Shown: positions 1 to 7,446 of the stretch, piece after piece
Layout: each line of letters begins with the position of its first letter
Numbering within the stretch: the first letter of the stretch is position 1
Source: Curtobacterium sp. MCSS17_007
GTDB lineage: Bacteria > Actinomycetota > Actinomycetes > Actinomycetales > Microbacteriaceae
Direction: 5' to 3'
Assembly: GCF_003234175.2 (NCBI RefSeq)
Contig: NZ_CP126257.1
Span: 1,426,001 to 1,490,000 of the forward strand
DNA length: 64,000 nt
The notes under the pieces: generated by a model
What the model was told of the DNA's origin: nothing
Seen by the model: only the letters and a program-made list of their open reading frames with translations
The model's database searches: none
Made by a program: the position numbers and the translations under genes

Positions 1-753
1 GTCCGCGACCTCGTCGCCACCACGACCACGCGGTACGGCCGCATCGACGTCTTCGTCGGCAACGCGGCGCTGTTCGTCTACGGCCTCTTCGAGCAGACCC
101 CGACGAAGGCGTTCAAGCGCGTCGTCGACACCAACCTGTACGGGCACCTGAACGCGGTGACCGCCCTCCTGCCGCACTGGAAGCAGCGGGGGAAGGGCAC
201 CTACGTGCTGGTCGGCTCGATCCAGTCGCTGCTGTCGGCGCCGTACCAGTCGGCCTACGTGACGAGCAAGCACGCGGCACTCGGCCTGGTCGACGTCCTC
301 GGCGACGAGTACGAGGGTACCGGGATCCACTTCACCGCCCTGCTGCCGTCGACGATCGACACGCCGATCTACCAGAACGGCGCCAACTACACGGGCAAGA
401 CCTCGCACCCGTTGCCGCCCACGGTGTCGGTCGAGCGCGCTGGGAAGGCCGTCGTGCGAGCGGCGCTGCACCCCAAGCGCTACCGGTTCGTCGGTCGCAT
501 CCAGGCGTCGCTCGTGCCGCTGCAGTACGTGTTCCCGGGGCTGTTCCACAAGATCACGAAGCCGATGGTCGAGACCTTCGCGCTCCGCGGCGAGGGCGTG
601 CCGAGCGACGGCAACCTGTACGAGCCCGCCGACGCGCACAACGCCACCGACGGCGGCTGGGTGGCGAAGCGTCGCCGGGTGACCCGACCGCTCGTGTGGG
701 CGGGCATCGCCGCGGTGGTCGGCACGGTCGTGCTCGGCCGCTCGCGACGCTGA
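1..753 (+). CDS. SDR-family oxidoreductase, 5' end cut off by window
   Basis: The reading frame is open from base 1, so the N-terminal Rossmann glycine motif lies outside the window. What remains shows the short-chain dehydrogenase/reductase core: a GNAA sequence corresponding to the family's NNAG motif, a catalytic serine in LVGSIQS, and the YxxxK pair in AYVTSKHA. These residues support an NAD(P)-dependent oxidoreductase. The substrate cannot be inferred. The C-terminus is extended past the fold and ends in a hydrophobic stretch (WAGIAAVVGTVVLG) followed by arginines, suggesting a C-terminal membrane anchor. The gene is followed at once by a palindromic intergenic repeat that probably serves as its terminator. 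Confidence 0.85.
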   Translation, partial: VRDLVATTTTRYGRIDVFVGNAALFVYGLFEQTPTKAFKRVVDTNLYGHLNAVTALLPHWKQRGKGTYVLVGSIQSLLSAPYQSAYVTSKHAALGLVDVLGDEYEGTGIHFTALLPSTIDTPIYQNGANYTGKTSHPLPPTVSVERAGKAVVRAALHPKRYRFVGRIQASLVPLQYVFPGLFHKITKPMVETFALRGEGVPSDGNLYEPADAHNATDGGWVAKRRRVTRPLVWAGIAAVVGTVVLGRSRR

Positions 754-768
754 GGCGCCCACCTGCCG

Positions 769-808
769 GACGGGAGGCGCGGTGCGGGCACGCACCGCGC
801 CTCCCGTC
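769..808. repeat. Palindromic intergenic repeat, family 1 (copy 1)
   Basis: Perfect 18-bp inverted arms (769-786 and 791-808) surround a 4-base loop. The arm core GGGAGGCGCGGTGC is shared with copies at 14291, 48424, 51261 and 62648, with a shorter match at 19755. It directly follows the SDR stop codon. There is no T-tract, so it is either a factor-assisted terminator or a REP-like element. Confidence 0.85.
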
Positions 809-923
809 GGCCTGCCCGCTGCCGGCGGACGAGGACCACCTCGACGCCGCGGGCGAGGACGGCGGACGCCCGGCCGGCACGACGCGCGACCGACCTCCGA
901 CCACCGGGGAGAATGGGACCGTC

Positions 924-1946
924 ATGCCACGCCCCACCTCGCGCATCCCGCTCAACACCCTCGCCGTCCCGTTCGGGCTCGCCGGTTTCGCCGAGGCCTG
1001 GACCGTCGCGTCTCCGGTCCTGCGGCTGCCCGGCCTGGTCCCGCAGGTCCTCTGGGCGGTCGCGGGACTCGCCTGGCTGTGGCTGGTCGGCGCCCACGTG
1101 CTGCGCGGCGCACGGGTCCGCGAGCGGCTCGTCGACCAGCTCCGGCACCCGGCACAGGGGCCGCTCGCCGCACTCGTCCCCGCGAGCGCGATGCTGCTCG
1201 GCGTCGACCTCGCCCGCTCCGCGCCCCTCGCCGGTGCGGTCGTCGTGCTCGCGTCGGTGGCGGTCGCCGCGGGCTTCGCCGGCTGGCTCCTCAGCACCTG
1301 GTTCGAGGGTCGCCTCGCGCTGGAGTCGGTCCACGGTGGGTACCTCCTGCCCACCGTCGCTGCCGCGCTCGTCGCCGCGGTGGCCACGCACGAGGTCGGG
1401 GTCGGGTGGCTGTCCTGGGCGTGCTTCGGGGTCGGCGTGTTCTTCTGGGGCGTGATGACCGGACTCCTGCTCATCCGGCTCGCGTTCCGCCCCGCCCTGC
1501 CCGGGCCCCTCGTCCCGACCATGACGATCCTCGTCGCGCCCCCCGCCGTGGCCACGGTCGCCCTGTTCGCCCTCACCGACGACGCCGTGACCCTGCCCGT
1601 GCAGGCGGTCGCCGGGCTCGGCGGGCTCCTGGTGCTCGTGCAGGTCGCGCTGCTCCCGCGGTACGTCCGACTCCGGTTCTCACTCGGGTTCTGGTCCTTC
1701 GTGTTCCCGGCCGCCGCGGTGACGACCGCGACGGTCGAGTGGCTCCGCGTGCTCGACCTGCCCGGCGCCCCGGTCACGGTGGCCGTCGTCCTCACCCTGC
1801 TCAGCGTGCTCGTCGCCGTGGTCGGCGCGCGGTCGATCGGCCTGGCCGTCCGGCACCTCCTCGGACAGGCGGAGCAGGTCCTGCACGCCGCCGACGACCA
1901 GGACGCGGCCCCGGGCCCCGTGACGGGCGCGACGCGGGCGGTCTGA
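924..1946 (+). CDS. TDT-family (TehA/SLAC1-like) membrane transporter
   Basis: This 340-residue protein is almost entirely hydrophobic, with about ten predicted membrane segments. It opens with RIPLNTLAVPFGLAGFAEAW, typical of the tellurite-resistance/dicarboxylate transporter (TDT) family, related to TehA and plant SLAC1 anion channels. Transport of a C4-dicarboxylate or another small anion is a family-level inference. The ATG at 924 is preferred because the hydrophobic family motif begins just after it; upstream in-frame codons encode arginine-rich shadow sequence. A GGGGAGA stretch about 10 bases upstream can act as ribosome binding site. The C-terminal tail (about 25 residues) is charged and cytoplasmic. 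The reverse transcriptase gene follows after 37 bases on the same strand. Confidence 0.8.
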   Translation: MPRPTSRIPLNTLAVPFGLAGFAEAWTVASPVLRLPGLVPQVLWAVAGLAWLWLVGAHVLRGARVRERLVDQLRHPAQGPLAALVPASAMLLGVDLARSAPLAGAVVVLASVAVAAGFAGWLLSTWFEGRLALESVHGGYLLPTVAAALVAAVATHEVGVGWLSWACFGVGVFFWGVMTGLLLIRLAFRPALPGPLVPTMTILVAPPAVATVALFALTDDAVTLPVQAVAGLGGLLVLVQVALLPRYVRLRFSLGFWSFVFPAAAVTTATVEWLRVLDLPGAPVTVAVVLTLLSVLVAVVGARSIGLAVRHLLGQAEQVLHAADDQDAAPGPVTGATRAV

Positions 1947-1971
1947 CCGACGGCCGGTCGGTCGGTCGTCG

Positions 1972-1977
1972 TAGGGT
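1972..1977 (+). promoter_or_regulatory. -10 box of the reverse transcriptase gene (leaderless)
   Basis: TAGGGT ends 6 bases before the GTG at 1984, the spacing at which transcription would begin on the start codon itself. The same TANNNT-N6/7-start arrangement recurs at 16 other genes here, so I take it as the promoter and as support for the GTG start. Confidence 0.6.
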
Positions 1978-1983
1978 GACCGC

Positions 1984-3468
1984 GTGGAGTTCCCGGGGGA
2001 GGCGGCCGACGCGCGCGACGCGTCGACCTCTCCGGGGTCACCCCGGGGCACGCGGGACCAGCACCACGACACGCCCCGAGCGGGACGGCGCGCTCCGCGC
2101 GCGACGCCGCACGGAGGCACCGACGGGTCCTCCGGGAACCCCACGCCCCTCGACGTCGTCGCCACGGCGCTCGCCGACGCCTTCCTGGCCGCCGACGGGT
2201 GGACACCGGACGACCTGACCGCGGCCGGGTACGCCGTCGTCGGGATCGAGCGCGCCTTCGTGGGTCTGGCGGTCGCCACCGCCCTCGACTCCCACCCTCG
2301 GCCGCCGGTCGACGCCCCGCGTCAGCTCGGCCGCGTGCTCGCCGCAGCCCCGCGGCTCGTCGAACTGCACCGGTCACGTGCGGAGCGCCGACCGGTCCGG
2401 GTGCTCGCCCGACGCGCCACCCCCGTCCGGTCCCGGGCCGTCACCGACGGCCCGCTGCTCGTCGACACGCTGCCGGAACTCGCCCGCGCCCTCGACGTCA
2501 CCCTCGGACGACTGCTCTGGCTCGCCGACACCCGAGCCTGGAACCGGCAGGCACACCCCGACAGCCCGCTCCACCACTTCCGGCACGAGTGGGTCGAGCG
2601 ACCGGGCCGTGTTCCGCGGTTGCTCGAGAAGCCGATGGACCTGCTCCGCCGGACCCAGCGCAGGATCCTCGACGGACTCCTCGTGACGCTGCCCGTGCAC
2701 GACGCCGTCCACGGCTTCGTACACGACCGGAGCGTCGTCACCGGGGCCGCACTGCACACCGGCCAGCAGATCGTGCTGACCGCCGACCTCACCTCGTTCT
2801 TCGCGACCGTGACGGCGCCGAACGTGTACGGCGTCTTCCGGTCTGCCGGGTACGCCGAGCCGCTCGCCCACGTCCTGACCGGGCTCTGCACGCACCGGGT
2901 CCCGCCGCACGTGCTCACCAGGATGCCCCCGGGAGGTCGACCGGAGGAACGCGCCGCGCTCCGCGAGGCGCTCGCCGCGGCACACCTGCCCCAGGGCGCC
3001 CCGTCCTCGCCGGCACTGGCGAACACGGCTCTCCGCCACCTCGACGCCCGGCTCGCCGGGTGGGCCGCCGCGAGCGAAGCCCGGTACAGCCGGTACGCGG
3101 ACGACCTGACCTTCAGCGGCGGCGACCGGCTCGCGGCCCGGCCGGACGCCTTCCTGCGCGGGGTCGGACGGATCGTCGCCGACCAGGGGTACCGGCTCAA
3201 CCCGCACAAGACCCGCGCCAGGCGGCGCGGAACCCGTCAGTCCGTCACCGGCGTGGTCGTCAACGACCGCACCTCGCCCGGTCGGCGCGAGGTCGACCGG
3301 TTGCACGCGATCCTCCACAACGCGGCCGAACACGGGCCGGCGTCGCAGGACCGAGCCGGGCACCCCGACTTCCGTGCCCACCTGCTCGGCCGCATCGGTT
3401 GGGTCGAACAGGTGCACCCGGGTCGCGCGCGACGGCTCCGCGAGGAGTTCGCCCGCATCCGGTGGTGA
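1984..3468 (+). CDS. Retron-like reverse transcriptase
   Basis: This 494-residue RNA-directed DNA polymerase has a long N-terminal extension (about 1-200) without a domain I recognise, followed by a complete RT core. That core has HGFVHDRS (243-250), the catalytic-aspartate motif ADLTSFF (267-273), LPQGAPSSPALAN (335-347), the active-site YADD (371-374) and YRLNPHKTR (403-411). A VTG triplet (421-423) lies where retron RTs carry the motif used to recognise their msr RNA, and GAALH (254-258) sits where they carry NAxxH. Group II intron maturase and endonuclease domains are absent. The GTG start with a TAGGGT box 6 bases upstream implies a leaderless transcript, so no msr-msd fits between promoter and gene. 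Neighbours (a transporter and an AraC regulator) are not obvious effectors. A defence or retron-type role is possible but unproven. Confidence 0.85.
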   Translation: MEFPGEAADARDASTSPGSPRGTRDQHHDTPRAGRRAPRATPHGGTDGSSGNPTPLDVVATALADAFLAADGWTPDDLTAAGYAVVGIERAFVGLAVATALDSHPRPPVDAPRQLGRVLAAAPRLVELHRSRAERRPVRVLARRATPVRSRAVTDGPLLVDTLPELARALDVTLGRLLWLADTRAWNRQAHPDSPLHHFRHEWVERPGRVPRLLEKPMDLLRRTQRRILDGLLVTLPVHDAVHGFVHDRSVVTGAALHTGQQIVLTADLTSFFATVTAPNVYGVFRSAGYAEPLAHVLTGLCTHRVPPHVLTRMPPGGRPEERAALREALAAAHLPQGAPSSPALANTALRHLDARLAGWAAASEARYSRYADDLTFSGGDRLAARPDAFLRGVGRIVADQGYRLNPHKTRARRRGTRQSVTGVVVNDRTSPGRREVDRLHAILHNAAEHGPASQDRAGHPDFRAHLLGRIGWVEQVHPGRARRLREEFARIRW

Positions 3469-3570
3469 CGCCGCCGCCCAGGGGCGTTCCGCGGCCCCAC
3501 GCCCCCGACCGCCCGGGGGGAGCTGTCCGGAAAGCGCGCTCGGCGTCCCGCAGGCTGAGACGATGCGTCC

Positions 3571-4539
3571 GTGACTCTGGAGGCACCTCGGTCGGGACGC
3601 TCGACGTTCCGCCGCTTCCGCGTGGAGGAGAGCAGCGCGGACCACGGTGACGAGCTCGACGCTGCGTACGGCACGAGCGGGGGTGTCGCAGGCGGGGTCG
3701 AGCGCTTCCGGTACCTCGGGGCAGGGGATGCCGAGGTGTCGGTGCGCCGCGCGGAGGTGCAGGGGACACGGTCCGGTGTGATGCAACCGCGTGCCGAGCA
3801 CGTCGTCTTCTGGACGGGTGACGGCACAGCGACGATGCAGGACCTCGAGGACGGTGCCACGGTTGTGGTGGAGCCGGGCGTCCCGACGTTCGTCTCGGCC
3901 TCGCGCCGGTACGGCTTCACGGCCGACGTGCGCACGATCACGCTCCTCCACCTCTCCGACGGTGTGGTGCGGCGGGCGCTCCTGCGTCGCGACCACCTGC
4001 CCGTCGGGCCCGTGGTCCTCGCGATGCAGCCCGGCGACGAACCTGCCCGTGCCGCGCTGCGCCGGGTGATCCGGTCCCACGGACCCCGACTCATGGACGT
4101 GACGCTCGACGACGCCGCCCGGCAGGCGGTGAACGCCGACGTCGCCGATGCGGTCGTCGCGGCGTTCCCGGTCGTCCGGCACGAGACCCGGCCCGAGCGC
4201 GGGTCCGCTGCCCGCGCCGCCGAGTGGATCCGTGCGAACGCCGACCAGCCCGTCACACTGCGCGACATCGCCGACGCGGTCGGCATCAGTGAGCGCGGAC
4301 TGCAGAACGCCATGCACCGCCGCTTCGCCGAATCGCCGATGGCACGGCTGCGTGCGGAACGTCTCGAGGGCGCTCGCCGCGATCTCGAGGCCCCGGAGGC
4401 GGACGACACGGTGGCGGAGGTCGCCCGCCGGTGGCAGTGGTCCCACCTCGGGCGCTTCGCCGCCGCCTACGCGGATCGGTTCGGGGAACAGCCCAGCGGG
4501 ACACTCCGGCGGGGCCGGCACGGCGTCCCGCGGCGGTGA
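3571..4539 (+). CDS. AraC-family transcriptional regulator
   Basis: This 322-residue protein has an N-terminal sensory half resembling the AraC-binding-like domain (roughly 20-190) and a C-terminal AraC double helix-turn-helix (roughly 210-315). The first helix-turn-helix is in PVTLRDIADAVGISERGLQN and the second ends in the family's HLGRFAAAYADRFGEQPS signature. The gene starts with GTG at 3571 and has no clear Shine-Dalgarno sequence; GACGAT lies 6 bases before it. A paralogue of the same architecture is at 15315. The 102 bases between the reverse transcriptase and this gene hold no recognisable gene. The ligand and target promoters are unknown. Confidence 0.9.
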   Translation: MTLEAPRSGRSTFRRFRVEESSADHGDELDAAYGTSGGVAGGVERFRYLGAGDAEVSVRRAEVQGTRSGVMQPRAEHVVFWTGDGTATMQDLEDGATVVVEPGVPTFVSASRRYGFTADVRTITLLHLSDGVVRRALLRRDHLPVGPVVLAMQPGDEPARAALRRVIRSHGPRLMDVTLDDAARQAVNADVADAVVAAFPVVRHETRPERGSAARAAEWIRANADQPVTLRDIADAVGISERGLQNAMHRRFAESPMARLRAERLEGARRDLEAPEADDTVAEVARRWQWSHLGRFAAAYADRFGEQPSGTLRRGRHGVPRR

Positions 4540-4615
4540 CCCCCCCGGGAGTGCGGACGACCGGGCCCAGGGTGCCCCTGGTGTGGGACGTCCCCGGACG
4601 GCTACCGTGTCGCCC

Positions 4616-4867
4616 ATGACGTCACACCGTGTGACCGCGCCGGAACCGCCGTCCGACGGGTCGAGGCCGAAGGGGCCCGCCTCGTACTTCCCGAGCATCG
4701 AGAAGACGTACGGGCGCCCCGTGCAGGACTGGCTCGACGTGGTCGCGGACCGGCTCGCCGACCACCGCCACTCGGAGGTGGTCGCGTGGCTGCAGGCTGA
4801 GCACGGGTTCGGTCACGGGCACGCGAACGCCGTCGTCGCGCACGTCCGCAAGGCGCTCGGGTCCTGA
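4616..4867 (+). CDS. DUF4287 domain-containing small protein
   Basis: This 83-residue protein carries ASYFPSIEKTYGRPVQDW followed by a helical region ending in GHGHANAVVAHVRKAL, characteristic of the DUF4287 family. Members are small, soluble and of unknown biochemical function; related domains occur next to DUF5655 nuclease-like proteins. The start is the ATG at 4616, because TACCGT (4603-4608) lies 7 bases upstream, the leaderless spacing seen throughout this window, and because it places the conserved domain about 20 residues in. It probably forms its own transcription unit between the AraC regulator and the nuclease-like gene. Confidence 0.85.
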   Translation: MTSHRVTAPEPPSDGSRPKGPASYFPSIEKTYGRPVQDWLDVVADRLADHRHSEVVAWLQAEHGFGHGHANAVVAHVRKALGS

Positions 4868-4959
4868 CCGCGGGCGACGCGCCCCGCGTCTCGAGCCCTC
4901 CTCGACCACGACGCCGACCGACCTGCGCCCTTGTCGGTGGTCCTGCCTAGCGTGACGGC

Positions 4960-5970
4960 GTGGTCGAACCGGTCGATGCGTGGTGGCGGCGGCGCCAGTG
5001 GTCGCGAGGGACGGCGGTGCCCTACCCCGTCGGTGCGTTCCGGTCGGCCTGGGCGTCGTACCCGGTGCTCATCCGGCAGTACCACCCGGAGTGGAACCAC
5101 GGTGTCGTGCTGACGCAGGTGCCGCCGGCGGCCGAGGTCCTGCTGACGTGGGAGTGCGACGTGGGACACGTCTTCGTGGCGACGCCCGCCGAGCAGCGGT
5201 CCCGTCCGGGCCGCGAGCGGCGACGGTCGGTGTGGTGCCCCGAGTGCCAGCTGCAGGCGACGCCGCAGCGCTGGCCGGTGCTCCCCGAGGACTGGCCCGC
5301 GACGGTGCCCGTGCCCCAGCGGGTCGAGCGGGTGCGCGGGCGGCAGACGCTCCCGGCGGCTCCCGCGCGTGGTGCGCCCCCTGCGGCCGGTGGCGCGCTC
5401 GCGGGCGGGCGGGCCACCGGCGGCCTCCCGACAGGCGCGGTGGCGTCGTCACGCGCTCGGTCCGCCCGTCCCCGGTCCGGACGCGTCGCGCAACCGGTGC
5501 CCCGGTCGATCTGCACGAAGACGCCTCGGCTGCCGTCGGGGGAGTCCTTCACCAGTGTGTGCGCCCCCGCGACGGCTTCCGCGGTCGAGGCCGACCTGCG
5601 CCAGGCGCTGCAGGAGCGCTTCGCGTTCACCTTCGCCCACACGGCGATCCGGCTCGACCGGCCCTTCTTCGACCACGTCGAGGCATGGCCGGACATCGTG
5701 CTCCCCGAGCTCCGCGTGGCGATCGAGTACGACAGCACCGGCCGGCACGGCCTGGAGCACGTCGGTCCGAGGCAGGAGACCGACCGACGCAAGGACCGAG
5801 CGGTGCGAGCGATCGGGTGGGAGGTCGTCCGGATCCGCACCGGCCGACTGCCCGCACTCGGGCCGTACGACCTCGAGGTCTCCGGGCTCTCCGGGCGCAC
5901 CCTCGACCGGCTCGTCGACACCCTGCGTGACCTCCGCGGCGCGCTGTTCGTCGACGCCTACGCGCGCTGA
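4960..5970 (+). CDS. Zinc-finger plus PD-(D/E)XK-like (DUF559/Vsr-type) putative nuclease
   Basis: Three parts are visible in 336 residues. The N-terminal part (about 1-100) carries paired metal-ligand candidates, C66/H70 and C93-x2-C96, like the zinc-ribbon seen in some Vsr-related proteins. The middle (about 125-195) is low-complexity Ala/Gly/Pro/Arg and probably disordered. The C-terminal part (about 205-336) matches a Vsr/DUF559-like fold: E210, D245 in WPDIVLPE and the E256/D258 pair in IEYD, followed by basic residues in DRRKDRAVRAIGWEVVRIR. This spacing of acidic residues fits a metal-dependent DNA endonuclease core. The GTG start has TAGCGT (4948-4953) 6 bases upstream, so it is probably leaderless. 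No methyltransferase lies nearby, so the target is unknown. Confidence 0.7.
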   Translation: MVEPVDAWWRRRQWSRGTAVPYPVGAFRSAWASYPVLIRQYHPEWNHGVVLTQVPPAAEVLLTWECDVGHVFVATPAEQRSRPGRERRRSVWCPECQLQATPQRWPVLPEDWPATVPVPQRVERVRGRQTLPAAPARGAPPAAGGALAGGRATGGLPTGAVASSRARSARPRSGRVAQPVPRSICTKTPRLPSGESFTSVCAPATASAVEADLRQALQERFAFTFAHTAIRLDRPFFDHVEAWPDIVLPELRVAIEYDSTGRHGLEHVGPRQETDRRKDRAVRAIGWEVVRIRTGRLPALGPYDLEVSGLSGRTLDRLVDTLRDLRGALFVDAYAR

Positions 5971-6108
5971 CGCCGCACCCGGCGCGTCCGTGCTGCTGGC
6001 GGGGGACGAGCACCCTGTCTCCTGACCGCGCCCCCGGGACGCGAACGGGGTACAGGACCGGGGTACGGGAGCCTGGGTCCCGCGCGATCCGGACGGTAGG
6101 AACGAAGG

Positions 6109-7446
6109 ATGACAGCGACCGCCTTCTGCCTGCACGCGCTGGGTTCGAGCTCGGAGGAGTTCGCGTTGCTGCGCTCGGAACTCGCCGGTGACCTCGACCT
6201 CGTCGGCATCGACCTGCCGGGCTTCGGTCGGAGCCCGGCGTCCGGCGGGACCACCGTCGAGGAGATGGCCGTGCTGGTCGAGCGCGCCATCGGTGCGAGC
6301 GGCGCCACCGAGTGGGCGCTCATCGGTCACTCGATGGGCGGCAAGGTCGCCACCGTGGTGGCGGACCGCACGGTCTCCGGCGCGAACGGCCTCTTCGGTC
6401 TGCGCGCCGTCGTGCTCCTCGCGGCCTCGCCGCTCGCACCGGAACCGATGGCCGAGGAGCGTCGGACGGCGATGCTCGCCTGGGCCGAGGACGGAGCGGT
6501 CGGACCGCACCACGCGGCCGAGTTCGTCGACGCGAACACCGCCGAGGTGCTGCCGCCCGACCGGTACGAGCAGGCCGTGCAGGACGTGCAGCGCACGGAC
6601 CCGCGAGCGTGGCGCGACTGGCTGCTGCGCGGCAGCCGTGAGGACTGGTCCACCACCGCGGAGCCGAACCCCGTCCCCGCACTCGTGCTCGCCGGCGCCG
6701 AGGACGGCGACCTCGCCGCGGACGCCCAGCGACGCCTCACCCTGCCGCACTGGTCCGCCGCCGAGCTCCACGAAGTCGCAGGCGCGGCTCATCTGCTGCC
6801 CTGGGAGCGCCCGGTCGAGGTCGCCGCGCTCGTCCGGGGCTTCTGGGCGCGCCGCATCGCGCACGGCCCCGTCGTCCCCGCGGGCAACGCCCGCGTGATC
6901 GCGTCACCGCGAGTGAGCGCCCGGACGCGCGGGGTGCTCGCCGTCCGCGCGCTGGCGGACGACCCCGCAGCCACCCCCGGCGCCCTGAGCCCGCGGCAGC
7001 TCGACACCCTGCGCGCCGTCGCCCGCATCGTCGTGCCCCAGCCGGGCGAGCGCGAGGTCGACCTCGCCCTCCGCGTCGACACGCAGCTCGCGGCCGGCCG
7101 GGGGGACGGCTGGCGTGGCGACGGCATGCCGACCGACCTCGAGGCCTACCGCGGTGCGCTCGACGCGCTCGCCCGGGTCACCGAGGCCGACCTGCCCGCC
7201 GTGTTCGAGGACGTCGCGGCCGGCCGGTACCGCGCGGACGGCCCGCTCGACGCGGACCAGCTCCGGACGTGGGCCGAGGACGCGAGCGTCGACCTGGTGA
7301 AGCAGTGGCTCGCGCACCCCGCCACCATGTCCGAGATCGACTACGACGGCTTCGCCAACGGTGGCGACGGCGTCCGCAAGCAGGGCTTCCAGCTGCTCGG
7401 TGCCGGGCAACGGGAAGCGTGGGAACCCGAGGGAGCAGGACGATGA
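6109..7446 (+). CDS. Alpha/beta hydrolase fused to a gluconate 2-dehydrogenase subunit 3-like domain
   Basis: This 445-residue protein appears to be a two-domain fusion. Residues 1-250 form an alpha/beta hydrolase with the nucleophile elbow GHSMGG (S75), a candidate acid in AGAEDGD (about 199) and a candidate histidine in AGAAHLLPWERP (H228). Residues about 290-435 (LSPRQLDTLRAVARIVVPQ onward) resemble the small gamma subunit (subunit 3) of flavin-dependent gluconate 2-dehydrogenase. The next gene encodes a GMC flavoprotein and overlaps this one by 4 bases (ATGA), so the two are translationally coupled. That is strong context for the C-terminal half acting as partner subunit. The ATG at 6109 is preceded by AGGAACGAAGG. 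The hydrolase could cleave a lactone or ester product of the oxidoreductase; this is inference. Confidence 0.75.
   Translation: MTATAFCLHALGSSSEEFALLRSELAGDLDLVGIDLPGFGRSPASGGTTVEEMAVLVERAIGASGATEWALIGHSMGGKVATVVADRTVSGANGLFGLRAVVLLAASPLAPEPMAEERRTAMLAWAEDGAVGPHHAAEFVDANTAEVLPPDRYEQAVQDVQRTDPRAWRDWLLRGSREDWSTTAEPNPVPALVLAGAEDGDLAADAQRRLTLPHWSAAELHEVAGAAHLLPWERPVEVAALVRGFWARRIAHGPVVPAGNARVIASPRVSARTRGVLAVRALADDPAATPGALSPRQLDTLRAVARIVVPQPGEREVDLALRVDTQLAAGRGDGWRGDGMPTDLEAYRGALDALARVTEADLPAVFEDVAAGRYRADGPLDADQLRTWAEDASVDLVKQWLAHPATMSEIDYDGFANGGDGVRKQGFQLLGAGQREAWEPEGAGR

Noticed and set aside
3469..3570. Space after the reverse transcriptase considered as a retron msr-msd
   Set aside because: I could not find the expected paired a1/a2 ends or a branching guanosine context with confidence. 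It remains untested and is not annotated.
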